Source of the DNA: Kordiimonas gwangyangensis DSM 19435 = JCM 12864
Lineage (GTDB): Bacteria > Pseudomonadota > Alphaproteobacteria > Sphingomonadales > Kordiimonadaceae
DNA length: 64,000 bases
Direction of reading: 5' to 3'
Assembly (NCBI RefSeq): GCF_000375545.1
Contig: NZ_AQXF01000002.1
Span: 491,830 to 555,829, forward strand
Below the pieces are notes generated by a model. That model searched no databases and was not told where the DNA came from. It worked only from the letters and a program-made list of their open reading frames with translations. How positions within the stretch are numbered: the stretch's first letter is position 1; each line of letters opens with the position of its first letter. The position numbers and the translations under genes are program-made. Shown in pieces: positions 46,673 to 56,621 of this stretch.

Positions 46673-48466
46673 TCAGTTGCGCGCGAAGCTCTCCTCTTCC
46701 ATTTCCATGAGGCACGATGCCCCACCTTTGATAGGAGCTAGAAGCGCCGTCGCAGAAGGCAACAATTGTTCGATAAAAAACTGCGCCGTGGTGCGCTTCG
46801 CCTTGAGGAATGATGGGTTACCTTCACCGCCCTGAAGACGGGCCGCAGCCACTTCCGCCTGCTCGGCCAGCAGGTATGCACCCACCACGCTACCGAAAAG
46901 GCGCAGATACGGCGTTGCAGCAGCTGCGGTATCAACAATCCCGTCAAAACCGTTCGCAAACAGATGCTCAGCCGCAGCCTCAAGCGCGTGGATACCCGCC
47001 TTCAGCTCAATAGCTGACTGCTCGGTGAGTGAAGTGAACTTGGGCAGCGCATCTTTCATCTCGGTGATCAGCGCACGCCAATGCGCGCCGCCATCCGCCA
47101 TTAGCTTGCGGCCAGCAAGGTCAAGCGCCTGAATGCCATTAGTACCCTCATAAATCGGCGCGATACGGCTGTCGCGGTAGTATTGCGCGACGCCTGTTTC
47201 TTCAACAAAGCCCATGCCGCCATGGATTTGCACAGCTAGCGACGATGCCTCAACACCAATATCGGTTGAATAGGCTTTGGAGATCGGCGTCAGCAGATCG
47301 GCTTCACCCTTCGCCTTCGCGCGCTCATCAGCGTCCGTGTGGCGATGCGCACGATCAAGCGCCCACACGTTGCGGTAAATTATGGCGCGTGCCGCCTCGG
47401 TCGTTGCACGCATCGTGAGCAGCATGCGGCGCACGTCCGGATGGTGGATGATGGTGACACTGTCACGTGACTTGGCGCCAATAGCTGCGGACTGCACGCG
47501 GTCACGTGCAAAGGCGACTGAATGCTGGTAGGCGCGTTCGGCAATTGCAACGCCTTCAAGGCCCACACCAATACGGGCGTGGTTCATCATGGTGAACATG
47601 TTGCGCATGCCCTGGTTCTCTTCGCCGACGATATACCCAACACAGTTGCCTTCGTCGCCGAAGGACATCACGCAGGTCGGGCTCGCATGAATGCCAAGCT
47701 TGTGCTCAAGGCTCACACAGCGCACGTCGTTGCGCTTGCCAGGCGTGCCGTCCGCGTTCAGGAGGAACTTGGGCACGAGGAACATGGAAATACCCTTGGT
47801 GCCAGCTGGCGCATCCGGCAGCCGTGCCAGCACGAGGTGAATAACGTTCTCGGCGAGGTCATGCTCACCCCAAGTGATAAAAATCTTCTGGCCGGTGATC
47901 AGATAACTGCCATCTGCCTGCTTTTCAGCCTTGGAGCGCAGCGCACCGACGTCAGATCCCGCAGCCGGTTCCGTCAAGTTCATCGCGCCCGACCACTCAC
48001 CCGAAATCATCTTGGGCAGATAGGTCTCTCGCTGCTCATCCGTACCGTGCGCGTTGATCGCCTCAATCGCGCCTGCAGTCAGCAGCGACAATAGGCTATA
48101 GGCCATGTTGCCGGAGGTCACCATTTCAGTCACAGCGATGGAAAGCGTGTTCGGCAGCCCCTGCCCACCCAGTTCCGGGTCCGCCGACAGTGTCGACCAG
48201 CCGCCTTCCACATAGGCTTGATGCATGGGCTTGAAAGCGTCCGGCGTGATGACATCGCCGTCTTGCCACTTGGCACCAATCTCGTCACCAATGCGGTTGG
48301 TGGGAGCAATCACGCTGCTCGCAAGTTTACCGGCCTCTTCAAGCACGGCGGAGACAAGGTCTTCGCCCGCTTCTTCAAAACCCGGAAGGCTCGACCAATC
48401 CTTCATGCCTGCTGATACTTCCAGAGCAAAGCCAATCTCTTCAAGGGGTGCGCGGTAGTCTGTCAT
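46673..48466 (-). CDS. acyl-CoA dehydrogenase, DmdC/large type
   Basis: 597 residues, the long type with a C-terminal extension. It has [53 protein letters not shown] and the catalytic Glu in [19 protein letters not shown] (core IYEGTNG). The family includes 3-methylmercaptopropionyl-CoA dehydrogenase (DmdC) of DMSP breakdown and long-chain enzymes; the sequence alone does not separate them. It is encoded alone, 27 bp after the MBL hydrolase end and divergent from sua5. Confidence 0.92.
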   Translation of the reverse strand: MTDYRAPLEEIGFALEVSAGMKDWSSLPGFEEAGEDLVSAVLEEAGKLASSVIAPTNRIGDEIGAKWQDGDVITPDAFKPMHQAYVEGGWSTLSADPELGGQGLPNTLSIAVTEMVTSGNMAYSLLSLLTAGAIEAINAHGTDEQRETYLPKMISGEWSGAMNLTEPAAGSDVGALRSKAEKQADGSYLITGQKIFITWGEHDLAENVIHLVLARLPDAPAGTKGISMFLVPKFLLNADGTPGKRNDVRCVSLEHKLGIHASPTCVMSFGDEGNCVGYIVGEENQGMRNMFTMMNHARIGVGLEGVAIAERAYQHSVAFARDRVQSAAIGAKSRDSVTIIHHPDVRRMLLTMRATTEAARAIIYRNVWALDRAHRHTDADERAKAKGEADLLTPISKAYSTDIGVEASSLAVQIHGGMGFVEETGVAQYYRDSRIAPIYEGTNGIQALDLAGRKLMADGGAHWRALITEMKDALPKFTSLTEQSAIELKAGIHALEAAAEHLFANGFDGIVDTAAAATPYLRLFGSVVGAYLLAEQAEVAAARLQGGEGNPSFLKAKRTTAQFFIEQLLPSATALLAPIKGGASCLMEMEEESFARN

Positions 48467-48572
48467 CGTCTCTAATCCCGGTTGCGCGCCAAATAGGCAT
48501 TGTCAGGCCCCGCCCAAACGCCTATCAGCTTATATTGATCAAATGCTTTGTCCCGTTGAGCAGAATTTGTGC

Positions 48573-49529
48573 ATGGCAATATTCGATACTCAAGTCGTTT
48601 CTGAACACGAAGATGGTGCGATTTCAAGCGCTGTCGAACTTTTACGTGCCGGAAATCTTGTCGCGGTGCCGACCGAAACCGTCTATGGCCTTGCCGCGGA
48701 CGCTACGGAAACTTGTGCAGTGCAGCAAATATACGCTGTGAAAGGCCGTCCGTCGAATAATCCGCTTATTTGCCATGTGTCTGACGCTGAGATGGCCCGG
48801 GGCTATGTTGAAATACCACCCATCGCAGAAAAACTGATGGAGCGATTCTGGCCAGGCCCTCTCACCCTTGTGTTGCCGCGACTGGAAACCGCCAATGTCG
48901 CAGCGCCTGTCTCGGCTGGGCTCAGCACCCTCGCGGTTCGCTGCCCAGCCCGTCAAAGCACACGCCAGCTTATCCGTGCCCTCGGCCACCCTATCGCTGC
49001 GCCCAGCGCCAACCCATCGGGCCGCCTGTCGCCCACATCAGCTGCCGACGTGCTCGCTGGCCTTGGCGGCAAGATCGCCATGGTGATTGACGGCGGCGAG
49101 ACCGAAGAAGGCATTGAATCGACCATTATCGGCGTCACCGCAGGCAAGCTATACCTGCTGCGCCCCGGTACAGTAACGGTGGACGAAATCGCCGACGCGG
49201 CTGGTGAAACTGTCTACGACCGGGACGAGAGCGAGATCACGGCACCCGGCCAGCTTGCAAGCCACTACGCACCAAATGCGCCCGTTCGCTTGAACGCGAC
49301 TGACGCGGCAGATGATGAAGTGCTGGTCGGTTTCGGTGATGTCGCGGGCGATTTTACCTTAAGCCTGTCTGGTGACCTTCGGGAAGCAGCGCGGAAACTC
49401 TTTCGTACACTCCGCACCGCTGATGCCGCAGGGGCACGCGCAATTGCCGTCGCCCCTGTTCCTATGTCCGGTATCGGCATCGCCATCAACGACCGCCTCA
49501 AACGCGCAGCAGCGCCAAGGAATAGCTGA
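48573..49529 (+). CDS. sua5: L-threonylcarbamoyladenylate synthase
   Basis: Forms the TC-AMP intermediate of tRNA t6A37 from threonine, bicarbonate and ATP. About 318 residues, long form: N-terminal YrdC domain (VPTETVYGLAADAT, VKGRPSNNPLICHV, RCPARQSTRQLI, SANPSGRLSPTSA) plus C-terminal Sua5 domain from about 215 (SHYAPNAPVRL). ATG at 48573 begins MAIFDTQ; a start ten codons earlier is possible. Its stop overlaps the next start (TGATG pattern). Confidence 0.93.
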   Translation: MAIFDTQVVSEHEDGAISSAVELLRAGNLVAVPTETVYGLAADATETCAVQQIYAVKGRPSNNPLICHVSDAEMARGYVEIPPIAEKLMERFWPGPLTLVLPRLETANVAAPVSAGLSTLAVRCPARQSTRQLIRALGHPIAAPSANPSGRLSPTSAADVLAGLGGKIAMVIDGGETEEGIESTIIGVTAGKLYLLRPGTVTVDEIADAAGETVYDRDESEITAPGQLASHYAPNAPVRLNATDAADDEVLVGFGDVAGDFTLSLSGDLREAARKLFRTLRTADAAGARAIAVAPVPMSGIGIAINDRLKRAAAPRNS

Positions 49530-50953
49530 TGAGCATAAACGGGCATATTGCAAAACTGATGGAACTGGCGGGCGAAAAAGCTGCCACGGCCGACCCTTCG
49601 GTGATCGCTCCTCATCTCACTGAGTGGCGGGATAAATTTCAGGGCAATGCAGCGCTGATGCTTATGCCCGAGAGTGCTGAGAGAGCGCAGGCGCTTATTC
49701 GCTACTGTTCTGAGCACGGCATCAAAATCAAAACGCAAGGCGGCAATACCGGCCTTGTGGGCGGTAGTACGCCCGGGCTTGAGGGCCGAAACGAAGTTTT
49801 GATGTCTACCCGCCGCATGAACAGCTTTTGCGAGGTGGATGCGGGCGACTTCTCCATTACCGCTGACGCAGGATGCACCGTTGCTGAACTTCAAGCCAAA
49901 GCTGCCGAGCATGACCTTTTGTTCCCGCTTTCGCTTGCGTCCGAGGGTAGCTGCACTGTCGGCGGCGTGGTCTCCACCAATGCGGGCGGCATTCACGTGC
50001 TGCGCTACGGCACGACCCGCGCGCTGACACTGGGTGTGCAGGCGGTTCTGCCAAATGGCGATATCGTTGATGAGTTGACCGCGCTTCGGAAAAACAACAC
50101 TGGCTACAACCTCAGCCAACTTCTGGTTGGCGCGGAGGGCACGCTTGGGCTTATTACGCGGGCAACCTTCAAACTGTATCCGCGCGAAGCCCAGAAACAC
50201 ACATGCCTACTGGCAGTAGAAACACCGTCTGACGCGCTCAAACTTCTGGCGTCCGCCCGCAAAGCCAGCGGTGACCGGGTGTCTGCGTTTGAACTTATGC
50301 CGCGTTTCGGACTTGATCTGGTTCTCAAGCATATTCCGGGTGTCACTGATCCCCTTGGTGGCACTTACCCCTGGTATGTACTCACCGATATTGCGACCAG
50401 TCGCACTGACGCCGCGCTTGAAGCTGATGTTGCGTCCTGGCTGGAGGGCGAGCTTGAAAGCGGCACAATCGTTGATGGCGCCCTCGCCTCATCATTCGCA
50501 CAGGCCGAGAATTTCTGGCGCTTACGCGAAAGCATGTCGGAAGCACAAAAGCACGAAGGCGGCAGCATCAAGCACGATATCGCAGTGCCTGTTTCAAAAG
50601 TACCGGCCTTTCTTGAACGTGCGTCAATGGCCGTTCTCGAAATTTGTCCCGGCTCCCGGCTTGTCGCATTCGGGCACCTTGGCGACGGCAACATCCACTT
50701 CAACCTGATGCAGCCTTTAGGCGCGGATAAAAAAGATTTCCTCGCGCACTGGGAGGAAGTCTCAACGCTCGTGCATGATATCGTTATGGAATTTGATGGC
50801 TCCATCTCGGCAGAACACGGCATCGGCACTTTGAAGCGCGAAGAGCTATCCCGGCTGAAAGCATCAGCGTCGCTCACTGCCATGCGCGCCATCAAGGCCG
50901 CGCTCGACCCCAAGAATATCATGAACCCAGGCGTTCTGTTCCCGGAAGCCTAG
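49529..50953 (+). CDS. FAD-linked oxidase (D-2-hydroxyacid dehydrogenase, GlcD/D2HGDH type)
   Basis: 474 residues. PCMH-type FAD domain with QGGNTGLVGGSTPG, the covalent-free flavin site STNAGGIHVLRYG, NNTGYNLSQLLVGAEGTLG, then a C-terminal cap with FGHLGDGNIHFNL and SAEHGIGTLKR, which hold metal-binding His residues. This is the pattern of D-2-hydroxyglutarate/D-lactate dehydrogenases that pass electrons to a flavoprotein or quinone. The ATG overlaps the sua5 stop. Confidence 0.93.
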   Translation: MSINGHIAKLMELAGEKAATADPSVIAPHLTEWRDKFQGNAALMLMPESAERAQALIRYCSEHGIKIKTQGGNTGLVGGSTPGLEGRNEVLMSTRRMNSFCEVDAGDFSITADAGCTVAELQAKAAEHDLLFPLSLASEGSCTVGGVVSTNAGGIHVLRYGTTRALTLGVQAVLPNGDIVDELTALRKNNTGYNLSQLLVGAEGTLGLITRATFKLYPREAQKHTCLLAVETPSDALKLLASARKASGDRVSAFELMPRFGLDLVLKHIPGVTDPLGGTYPWYVLTDIATSRTDAALEADVASWLEGELESGTIVDGALASSFAQAENFWRLRESMSEAQKHEGGSIKHDIAVPVSKVPAFLERASMAVLEICPGSRLVAFGHLGDGNIHFNLMQPLGADKKDFLAHWEEVSTLVHDIVMEFDGSISAEHGIGTLKREELSRLKASASLTAMRAIKAALDPKNIMNPGVLFPEA

Positions 50954-50954
50954 G

Positions 50955-51533
50955 CTACTGATTGCGCGGGTTGATGCCCACTTTGTCGGCATAAAACGCG
51001 CGGATGACCGCCATATCGGCGTCCCGGTCACCGGTTGGCAGGAATGTGGGACCAATGCCGAGCTCGCGCGTTTTTGCGTTCAAGAACACGAGCACAATCG
51101 GCACCCCGGCTTCAACTGCAATGCGGTAAAATCCCGACTTCCATTTATCGACTTTTGATCGGGTACCTTCCGGGGCCAGGCCAAGGATCAATTCGTCATG
51201 TTTTTGGAAAGCTTCACAGGCTTTAGAGACAACGTCTGCTGCGCCCCCTGCCTCACGTTCAACAGGAATGCCGCCAAGCCAATAGAACAGCCAACCAAAT
51301 GGCCCGCGGAAAAGCGAGTGTTTGCCCAAAAAGCGTACGCGAATTCTCAGAACACCCACCACGGCCATGAACACCGGGAAATCCCAGTTGCTGGTGTGCG
51401 GCGCTGCAACGGCGACAAACTTGGGAATGGGCGGAATTTCGCCCACAATCTTCCACCTACCGGCACGTAAAATAACGCGCCCCAGCACATTCAAAAGACC
51501 AGAGAAAAAACGATTATCGTAGATAAGACGCAC
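50955..51533 (-). CDS. PlsC-like lysophospholipid acyltransferase
   Basis: About 192 residues. PlsC acyltransferase with an HX4D variant APHTSNWDFPVF, then LGKHSLFRGPFGWLFYWLGG and LAPEGTRSKVDKWKSGFYR with EGTR intact. It transfers an acyl group to a lysophospholipid or glycerol phosphate at the inner membrane. I chose GTG at 51533 with AGGGG upstream; a TTG 21 codons earlier gives an unconserved extension. Convergent with the FAD-oxidase gene, 1-bp gap. Confidence 0.87.
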   Translation of the reverse strand: MRLIYDNRFFSGLLNVLGRVILRAGRWKIVGEIPPIPKFVAVAAPHTSNWDFPVFMAVVGVLRIRVRFLGKHSLFRGPFGWLFYWLGGIPVEREAGGAADVVSKACEAFQKHDELILGLAPEGTRSKVDKWKSGFYRIAVEAGVPIVLVFLNAKTRELGIGPTFLPTGDRDADMAVIRAFYADKVGINPRNQ

Positions 51534-51625
51534 GACTGAAACACCCCTATGCCCCCGCGAGCGATGTTCCCTAGCGGATAAAAAACGGGCGGACAAGGGG
51601 TTTCCCGTCCGCCACGTAGTTTAAG

Positions 51626-51667
51626 AGCGCGACTCCACTCAGGCAAAATGGAGCCGCGCTATTTTTA
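51626..51667 (+). terminator. possible terminator hairpin
   Basis: AGCGCGACTCCA and TGGAGCCGCGCT form a 12-bp stem with one mismatch, loop 11, followed by ATTTTTAC. There is no plus-strand gene just before it, so its role is unclear; it may block antisense transcription. Confidence 0.35.
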
Positions 51668-51781
51668 CTCGTTTGAGCACCTTCAGATCTCAGGCAAAAA
51701 TCCTTAGGTGCCTTGATAATCGCAAGCGCCATGCCAGAATTTTCGCTACACAAAAACAATGACTTACAAGTTTCAGTCTAT

Positions 51782-51819
51782 ATTTGAGACAAGACTGTTT
51801 TTAATTTAATGTCTCAAAT
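51782..51819. repeat. 10-bp perfect inverted repeat, 18-bp spacer
   Basis: ATTTGAGACA (51782-51791) and TGTCTCAAAT (51810-51819) flank an AT-rich spacer, 39 bp after the stop of the minus-strand class V PLP enzyme gene. Could be a 3'-end hairpin or a binding site. Confidence 0.45.
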
Positions 51820-51857
51820 TGAAACAGTGCATCAATCTGGAACAACCGGCACTCAGG

Positions 51858-52991
51858 CTAAAAAACTTCTGCAAAACGGGCTTCGTCTTCCTCGTCGACC
51901 CACATGTGAGGTGCCAGGCGCAACATATTGCCCCTGAAGCTGGCAGAGATTTTGTTGTGCTTCAGGAGGGCACCAACCTCAGCGGCTTTATCACCCACTT
52001 TGATGCCAAGGATATGCGGCGCGCGTTTTGTGGTGTCCACACATGTGAAGCCAGCATTGCCGACAACATCTGCCAAACGTCCGTTCAGCGCTTCAAGTGT
52101 CGCGGCGATATTATGCACTTTCCATTCGGCCAGTTGGCGTAGGCCCTCCGCCCAGATCGGCATCAACACCATTTGCGAACGCTCGCCCATATCAAACCGC
52201 CGCGCGCCTGGCTGGAACTCACGCACATAGTTCACGAGGCCCCGGAAATCCTCACTATTCTTGCGCGTGATCCAGTGCTGCTCAAGCCCTGCCCCGTTAT
52301 GCCAGCGCGGCGCGACATACATGACGGAAAGGCCGTAAGGCGCGAACATCCATTTGTACCCCGCGGCCACCGCGAAGTCAGGATCGATAGCCTTGAGGTC
52401 CGTTGGCATCGCACCAAGGGACTGCGAAAGATCAAGCACAAGGGCCGCCCCAATGGCCTTACAACGTGCAGAGATGGTCACAAGGTCAAGCCGGGCACCA
52501 GATGACCAGTATACATTTGGCAGGGCAGCAATGGCGATACGGTCACCATGGGCTTCCAGCGCCTCTAGCACCCCGGCCGTCCAGTCATCGTCATCGGGGG
52601 TTGGAACGGTAATAATGTCACCGCCCTTTCGCTCCACCAGCGCCTGCCATTCGTAGACATTTGACGGAAACTGCTCTTCAAGCACCAGTACGGCTTGGCC
52701 TTTTTCATACGGCAGGTTTTTCGCAGCTGTCGCGGTGCCGTAGCTCGCGGCTGGTACAAATGCGAGGTCATCAGCCGTGACGCCCAGCACTTCAGCCGCA
52801 AGCGACCGCGTACGTTCCGTATCCGTGAAAAAGTCCTCCGCGCCCATATCCCAGGGATGGGAGGAAAGCTCAAGGCTTGCATGCCCGGCCTTAACTTGCG
52901 CCTTGGTCAGCGGCGTCATGTAGGCAGCGTTCAGATAGCAGGTATCCCGCGGCATATCAAAAAGCGCACGGTGTGGGGAAAGTATGGTCAT
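51858..52991 (-). CDS. class V PLP-dependent aminotransferase-fold protein
   Basis: 377 residues, fold type I. CYLNAAYMTPL at the N-terminus, SLAAEVLGVTADDLAFVPAAS, VLDLSQSLGAMPTDL with the cofactor Asp, and AGYKWMFAPYG with the Schiff-base Lys. The group covers kynureninase-like, selenocysteine lyase-like and isopenicillin N epimerase-like enzymes, and the substrate cannot be read. GAGGGCC precedes the start. It is 36 bp downstream of the DUF2336 gene. Confidence 0.88.
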   Translation of the reverse strand: MTILSPHRALFDMPRDTCYLNAAYMTPLTKAQVKAGHASLELSSHPWDMGAEDFFTDTERTRSLAAEVLGVTADDLAFVPAASYGTATAAKNLPYEKGQAVLVLEEQFPSNVYEWQALVERKGGDIITVPTPDDDDWTAGVLEALEAHGDRIAIAALPNVYWSSGARLDLVTISARCKAIGAALVLDLSQSLGAMPTDLKAIDPDFAVAAGYKWMFAPYGLSVMYVAPRWHNGAGLEQHWITRKNSEDFRGLVNYVREFQPGARRFDMGERSQMVLMPIWAEGLRQLAEWKVHNIAATLEALNGRLADVVGNAGFTCVDTTKRAPHILGIKVGDKAAEVGALLKHNKISASFRGNMLRLAPHMWVDEEDEARFAEVF

Positions 52992-53027
52992 TTGGCCCTC
53001 GCAAAATTGGCGTCCGGGCCTTTTGCA

Positions 53028-53987
53028 CTAGTGGCCGCGGATCAATCTTTCAAACGCGATCAGGAGCACACCAATGACCGATTTGGAGAAACCGGCCGCC
53101 TCCAGAAGGCGCGCAACGATCTTTTTGTCACCGAGCGCCAGTTTTGCCTCCACCGCCTCATAGGAACGGTCAAGCCGAACGGCAAGCGCCATGGTAAACA
53201 GGCGGACATTGCCATTCTGGAGATAGTTGAGCAACACGTCAGACGACAGGCTGTCGACCGAATGGAGTTGCTGCAGATAATTCTTGATCTCGCTCTGCGG
53301 CGCCATTTCAAGTGTGCGCGAGAATACCTGACGGTTCGCCATCGACACCAGATAGGACGCATAATCGGTCGCAAGGCCAAACTTTTCCGAGAGATATTCG
53401 CCGTAGCGCTTCGAGACCTTGAAGATAATGCGCTCAACGAGCTCGGCTGGCAGGTCTGCACGCTCTGACATTTTTTCCATCAGGCTGCGCTCTTCCGGGA
53501 AGCGTTCCATCACACGATTGTGACTGCGGGAGGACATGGTAGCCCCCTCGTTCGCTACCAGGGTGTTCACCGCACCAAGACTGCCAACATCGCTGATGGC
53601 GTAGCTGACCGCTTCAGAAAGCTGGCTACGCTGAGCAATAGCTTCCTGCTGGGCAGAACCACAACTACGTACAATGTCTTCGAGGAAGGCATCATCAATT
53701 GCCTGGGACGCCATCAGGAACGGCATGGAGACCTGATCGATATCCTGCACGAGATGCGCAACAAGATCGCTGGGCAGGAAGCTGCACGAACGCAGTTCTT
53801 TCGCGAGCGCTTCACGCACGGAAACAGCAGCGTCCTCGACAAGCAACTGGGCAAGCTGCAGCGCATCTTCATGCTCGCCGCCTTCGCTTTCACGCGTGAG
53901 AATACGCCCAACCTTCCGGGCGATCTCCACCCGGGCCTCAAGGTCGATATTTCTCAACTCTTGCATATGCGCTACATCGATACTCAT
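53028..53987 (-). CDS. DUF2336 domain-containing protein
   Basis: 319 residues, almost all alpha-helical and without membrane segments. The N-terminal LEARVEIARKVGRIL and LVEDAAVSVREALAKELRSC, the central VMERFPEERSLMEKMSERADLP and LVERIIFKVSKRYGEYL are typical of the DUF2336 family, found mainly in alphaproteobacteria and often near signalling genes. HEAT-like repeats suggest protein binding. Function unknown. GGGTGACC precedes the ATG. Confidence 0.86.
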   Translation of the reverse strand: MSIDVAHMQELRNIDLEARVEIARKVGRILTRESEGGEHEDALQLAQLLVEDAAVSVREALAKELRSCSFLPSDLVAHLVQDIDQVSMPFLMASQAIDDAFLEDIVRSCGSAQQEAIAQRSQLSEAVSYAISDVGSLGAVNTLVANEGATMSSRSHNRVMERFPEERSLMEKMSERADLPAELVERIIFKVSKRYGEYLSEKFGLATDYASYLVSMANRQVFSRTLEMAPQSEIKNYLQQLHSVDSLSSDVLLNYLQNGNVRLFTMALAVRLDRSYEAVEAKLALGDKKIVARLLEAAGFSKSVIGVLLIAFERLIRGH

Positions 53988-54064
53988 TCAGGTCACCCAA
54001 TACATCTGGCGCCGTGCCTTTTCTTCTGATTGCGGGTGCAGATACGAGTTTTGCATAAAAATTC

Positions 54065-54595
54065 CTAGCAAAAAGTAACCGGCTTCAAACCTTTTGCAAA
54101 ACGTACCGCGTTATCTTTGTATATTTTCGCGGATAGCTTGATCATCTCAATTTCCTGCTCTTTCAACTCGCGCACCACGCGGGCCGGAGAGCCGACGATC
54201 AAAACACCGGACGGAAACTCTTTACCTTCAGTAATCAGGCTATTTGCGCCAACGATGGAACCGGCACCAATTTTTGCACCATTCAGGATTGTGCTGCCCA
54301 TGCCAATGAGGCTGCGGTCACCAATCTGACAGCCATGCAACATCACTTTGTGACCAATGGTTACGTCTTCACCGATAGTGATAGCGGCGCCTATGTCTGT
54401 ATGCAGCACCGAATTGTCCTGAATGTTGCTGCCCTTGCCGATATGAATGGGATCATTGTCACCGCGGATGGTGACACCAAACCAAACACTGGACTGGCTC
54501 GCCAGATGGACATTACCGACAACCGCCGCATTATCAGCGATCCAGACACTATCGTCTTCGAGGTTCGGCCTGACGCCATCTAGTTCATAAAGCAT
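54065..54595 (-). CDS. gamma-carbonic anhydrase family protein
   Basis: 176 residues, left-handed beta-helix of hexapeptide repeats (IHIGKGSNIQDNSVLHTD, ITIGEDVTIGHKVMLHG, GSTILNGAKIGAGSIVG), ending in a helix. The three zinc His are seen in SVLHTD, IGHKV and MLHGC. Family members (YrdA/PaaY type) hydrate CO2 or act as thioesterases. GGGGGATT precedes the ATG. Divergent from mnmC by 121 bp. Confidence 0.9.
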   Translation of the reverse strand: MLYELDGVRPNLEDDSVWIADNAAVVGNVHLASQSSVWFGVTIRGDNDPIHIGKGSNIQDNSVLHTDIGAAITIGEDVTIGHKVMLHGCQIGDRSLIGMGSTILNGAKIGAGSIVGANSLITEGKEFPSGVLIVGSPARVVRELKEQEIEMIKLSAKIYKDNAVRFAKGLKPVTFC

Positions 54596-54716
54596 AAATC
54601 CCCCACTTGCTTATGTGTAAGTCTACACGAATATCAATTCTTGCCAATAATTTAAGAGTAATTCCCGCGCGACAAAAGCCAAGCCATGGTTTATCAAACG
54701 CGGACAACATTCTGTG

Positions 54717-56621
54717 ATGACCGGCATGAAGAAAATTGAACATTCCGAGCTAACATGGCGCGACAACGCGCCTGTCTCCGCCAACTTTGGCGACGTGTAC
54801 TACTCTGCCGAAAATGGTCTCGCGGAAACAAATTATGTGTTCCTGCATGGCGTTGGCGCGCCGGACATCTGGCGAGATCACGACCATTTTGTCATTGCTG
54901 AAACAGGCTTTGGCACCGGCCTCAATTTCCTAGCCACATGGAAGGCCTTCCGCGAAAGCGGTGCGCGCGGCCGCCTGACGTTCATCTCGGTTGAAGGCTA
55001 TCCACTGACAGAACGTGCGCTAGAGGCCGCCCACGAGACTTTCCCCGAGGTTGCGGAGTATGCCGCGGCTTTGCGTGCAGCATGGCCACCCGCGGCCCCC
55101 GGTTTCCACAAACGACACTTTGACGGCGGCAAGGTCAACCTGCTGCTGATGTTTGGTGACGCCGCCAAGGGCTATGCGCGGCTTAATGCGGAGGTCGACG
55201 CCTGGTTCCTTGATGGTTTTGCACCTGCCAAAAACCCCGAGATGTGGTCTGACGCCTTATTCGACCAAATCGCGCGGCTGTCCAAGCCCGGCGCACGCTT
55301 TGCGACCTTCACCGCGGCTGGCTTTGTAAGGCGTGGCCTGATTGCCCGGGGCTTTGATGTGTCAAAGGTGAAAGGCTACGGCACCAAGCGCGAACGGCTG
55401 GTGGGCGAAATGAAGGACAAGTCCCTCGTGACCGTGCAGCAAACTGTGTGGCCTGAATGGGCACAGCTCTCACCAGCAGCGGACGGGCCAATGGCAATCA
55501 TCGGCGGCGGTATTGCGGGCGCCAGCATGGCCTATGCCCTCGAGGCACGTGGCCGCGACGTTACAGTCTACAGGAGCCCCGGACACCCCTGCGCTAGCCA
55601 GGTACCGGCCGCGATCCTCGCCCCGCGCTTCCTCCTCGACCATCAGCCTGTAGCGGAGTTTTTCACATCCGCGTATGCCTACAGCACTGCGTTCGCGCCC
55701 TACACTCAGGCATGGGCGGAAGCGCACGGCATAACCATGCACCCCAAAAATGCAAAAGATGCGGATCGCCTGAAAGCCATTGCCAAGCATCTGGACTGGT
55801 CTGATGACTGGTTGCGCGAGGCGGACGACACACTCGTCCTGCCCCGTGGCGGCAGCATTGACACCACCACCGCACTTGAGAGCTTGTTGGACGGCGTCAC
55901 ACTTGTCGGAGCAAACGTTACTGCGCTCACCAAACATGCCGATGGTTGGAGGGTTCAGGCTGAAGGTGAAAGCCGAGACTTTGCCCATGTCATTGTCGCT
56001 GCGGGTATCGAAAGTGACCGGCTGCTGGCACCCTTTGGCTGCCCGCCACTCCGCCCCAACCGTGGGCAAGTAGAAATATGCTCAGCAAGTCTATCGGACG
56101 GCTCGCTCGCCTATGGTGGGTACCTGACTGCGGCTATTTCAGGCCAGCAGACCTTGGGCTCAACTTTCGACAGGTTGGATACCTATGGCGCCGACGATTT
56201 TCAGCCAAGGCCAGAAGACCGTGAGCGCATCCTTGCCACCTACACATCCGTCATGGGGCAGGAATTCCCGCGCGACCGTATCACAGGCTCATGGGCGGGC
56301 CTTCGCGCCACAACGCCTGACCACCTGCCCTACGCTGGACCCGCATTTGATGCCGCACTTGCGCGCACGCAATACGCACCGCTCGGGCGGGATGCAAACA
56401 TTCGTGAACTTGGGGAACCGCCGCTGTTGGCTGGCCTCAGCATTCTCACGGGGCTTGGCTCCAAGGGATATCAGTATGGTCCGATGATGGCGGATTATCT
56501 CGCGGCAAGCCTGTGTGGTGAGCCGCTTCCGTTACCAAATGACCTCGTTGCTGCTGTTCACCCCATGCGTGGACTGATCCGTGCAATTATTCGCGGTCAG
56601 TCGCTCTCGTCCAACAGCTGA
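54717..56621 (+). CDS. mnmC: bifunctional tRNA mnm5s2U methyltransferase / FAD oxidoreductase
   Basis: About 634 residues. N-terminal methyltransferase domain (ETGFGTGLNFLATWKA, WFLDGFAPAKNPEMWSDALF) converts nm5s2U34 to mnm5s2U34; C-terminal FAD domain from about residue 258 (MAIIGGGIAGASMAYALEARG) removes the carboxymethyl group before that. Both halves look complete and fused as in E. coli MnmC. ATG at 54717 or 54726 are possible starts; no strong ribosome site. Convergent overlap of 25 bp with the gene ending at 56597. Confidence 0.94.
   Translation: MTGMKKIEHSELTWRDNAPVSANFGDVYYSAENGLAETNYVFLHGVGAPDIWRDHDHFVIAETGFGTGLNFLATWKAFRESGARGRLTFISVEGYPLTERALEAAHETFPEVAEYAAALRAAWPPAAPGFHKRHFDGGKVNLLLMFGDAAKGYARLNAEVDAWFLDGFAPAKNPEMWSDALFDQIARLSKPGARFATFTAAGFVRRGLIARGFDVSKVKGYGTKRERLVGEMKDKSLVTVQQTVWPEWAQLSPAADGPMAIIGGGIAGASMAYALEARGRDVTVYRSPGHPCASQVPAAILAPRFLLDHQPVAEFFTSAYAYSTAFAPYTQAWAEAHGITMHPKNAKDADRLKAIAKHLDWSDDWLREADDTLVLPRGGSIDTTTALESLLDGVTLVGANVTALTKHADGWRVQAEGESRDFAHVIVAAGIESDRLLAPFGCPPLRPNRGQVEICSASLSDGSLAYGGYLTAAISGQQTLGSTFDRLDTYGADDFQPRPEDRERILATYTSVMGQEFPRDRITGSWAGLRATTPDHLPYAGPAFDAALARTQYAPLGRDANIRELGEPPLLAGLSILTGLGSKGYQYGPMMADYLAASLCGEPLPLPNDLVAAVHPMRGLIRAIIRGQSLSSNS

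Larger units (their letters stand above)
51534..51857. other. non-coding stretch with two inverted repeats
   Basis: 324 bp between the acyltransferase start and the class V PLP enzyme end. No gene was recognised. A 12-bp stem with one mismatch spans 51626-51637 and 51649-51660 (loop 11) and is followed by ATTTTTAC, a weak terminator for plus-strand transcription. A second, perfect repeat lies at 51782-51819. Confidence 0.5.
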
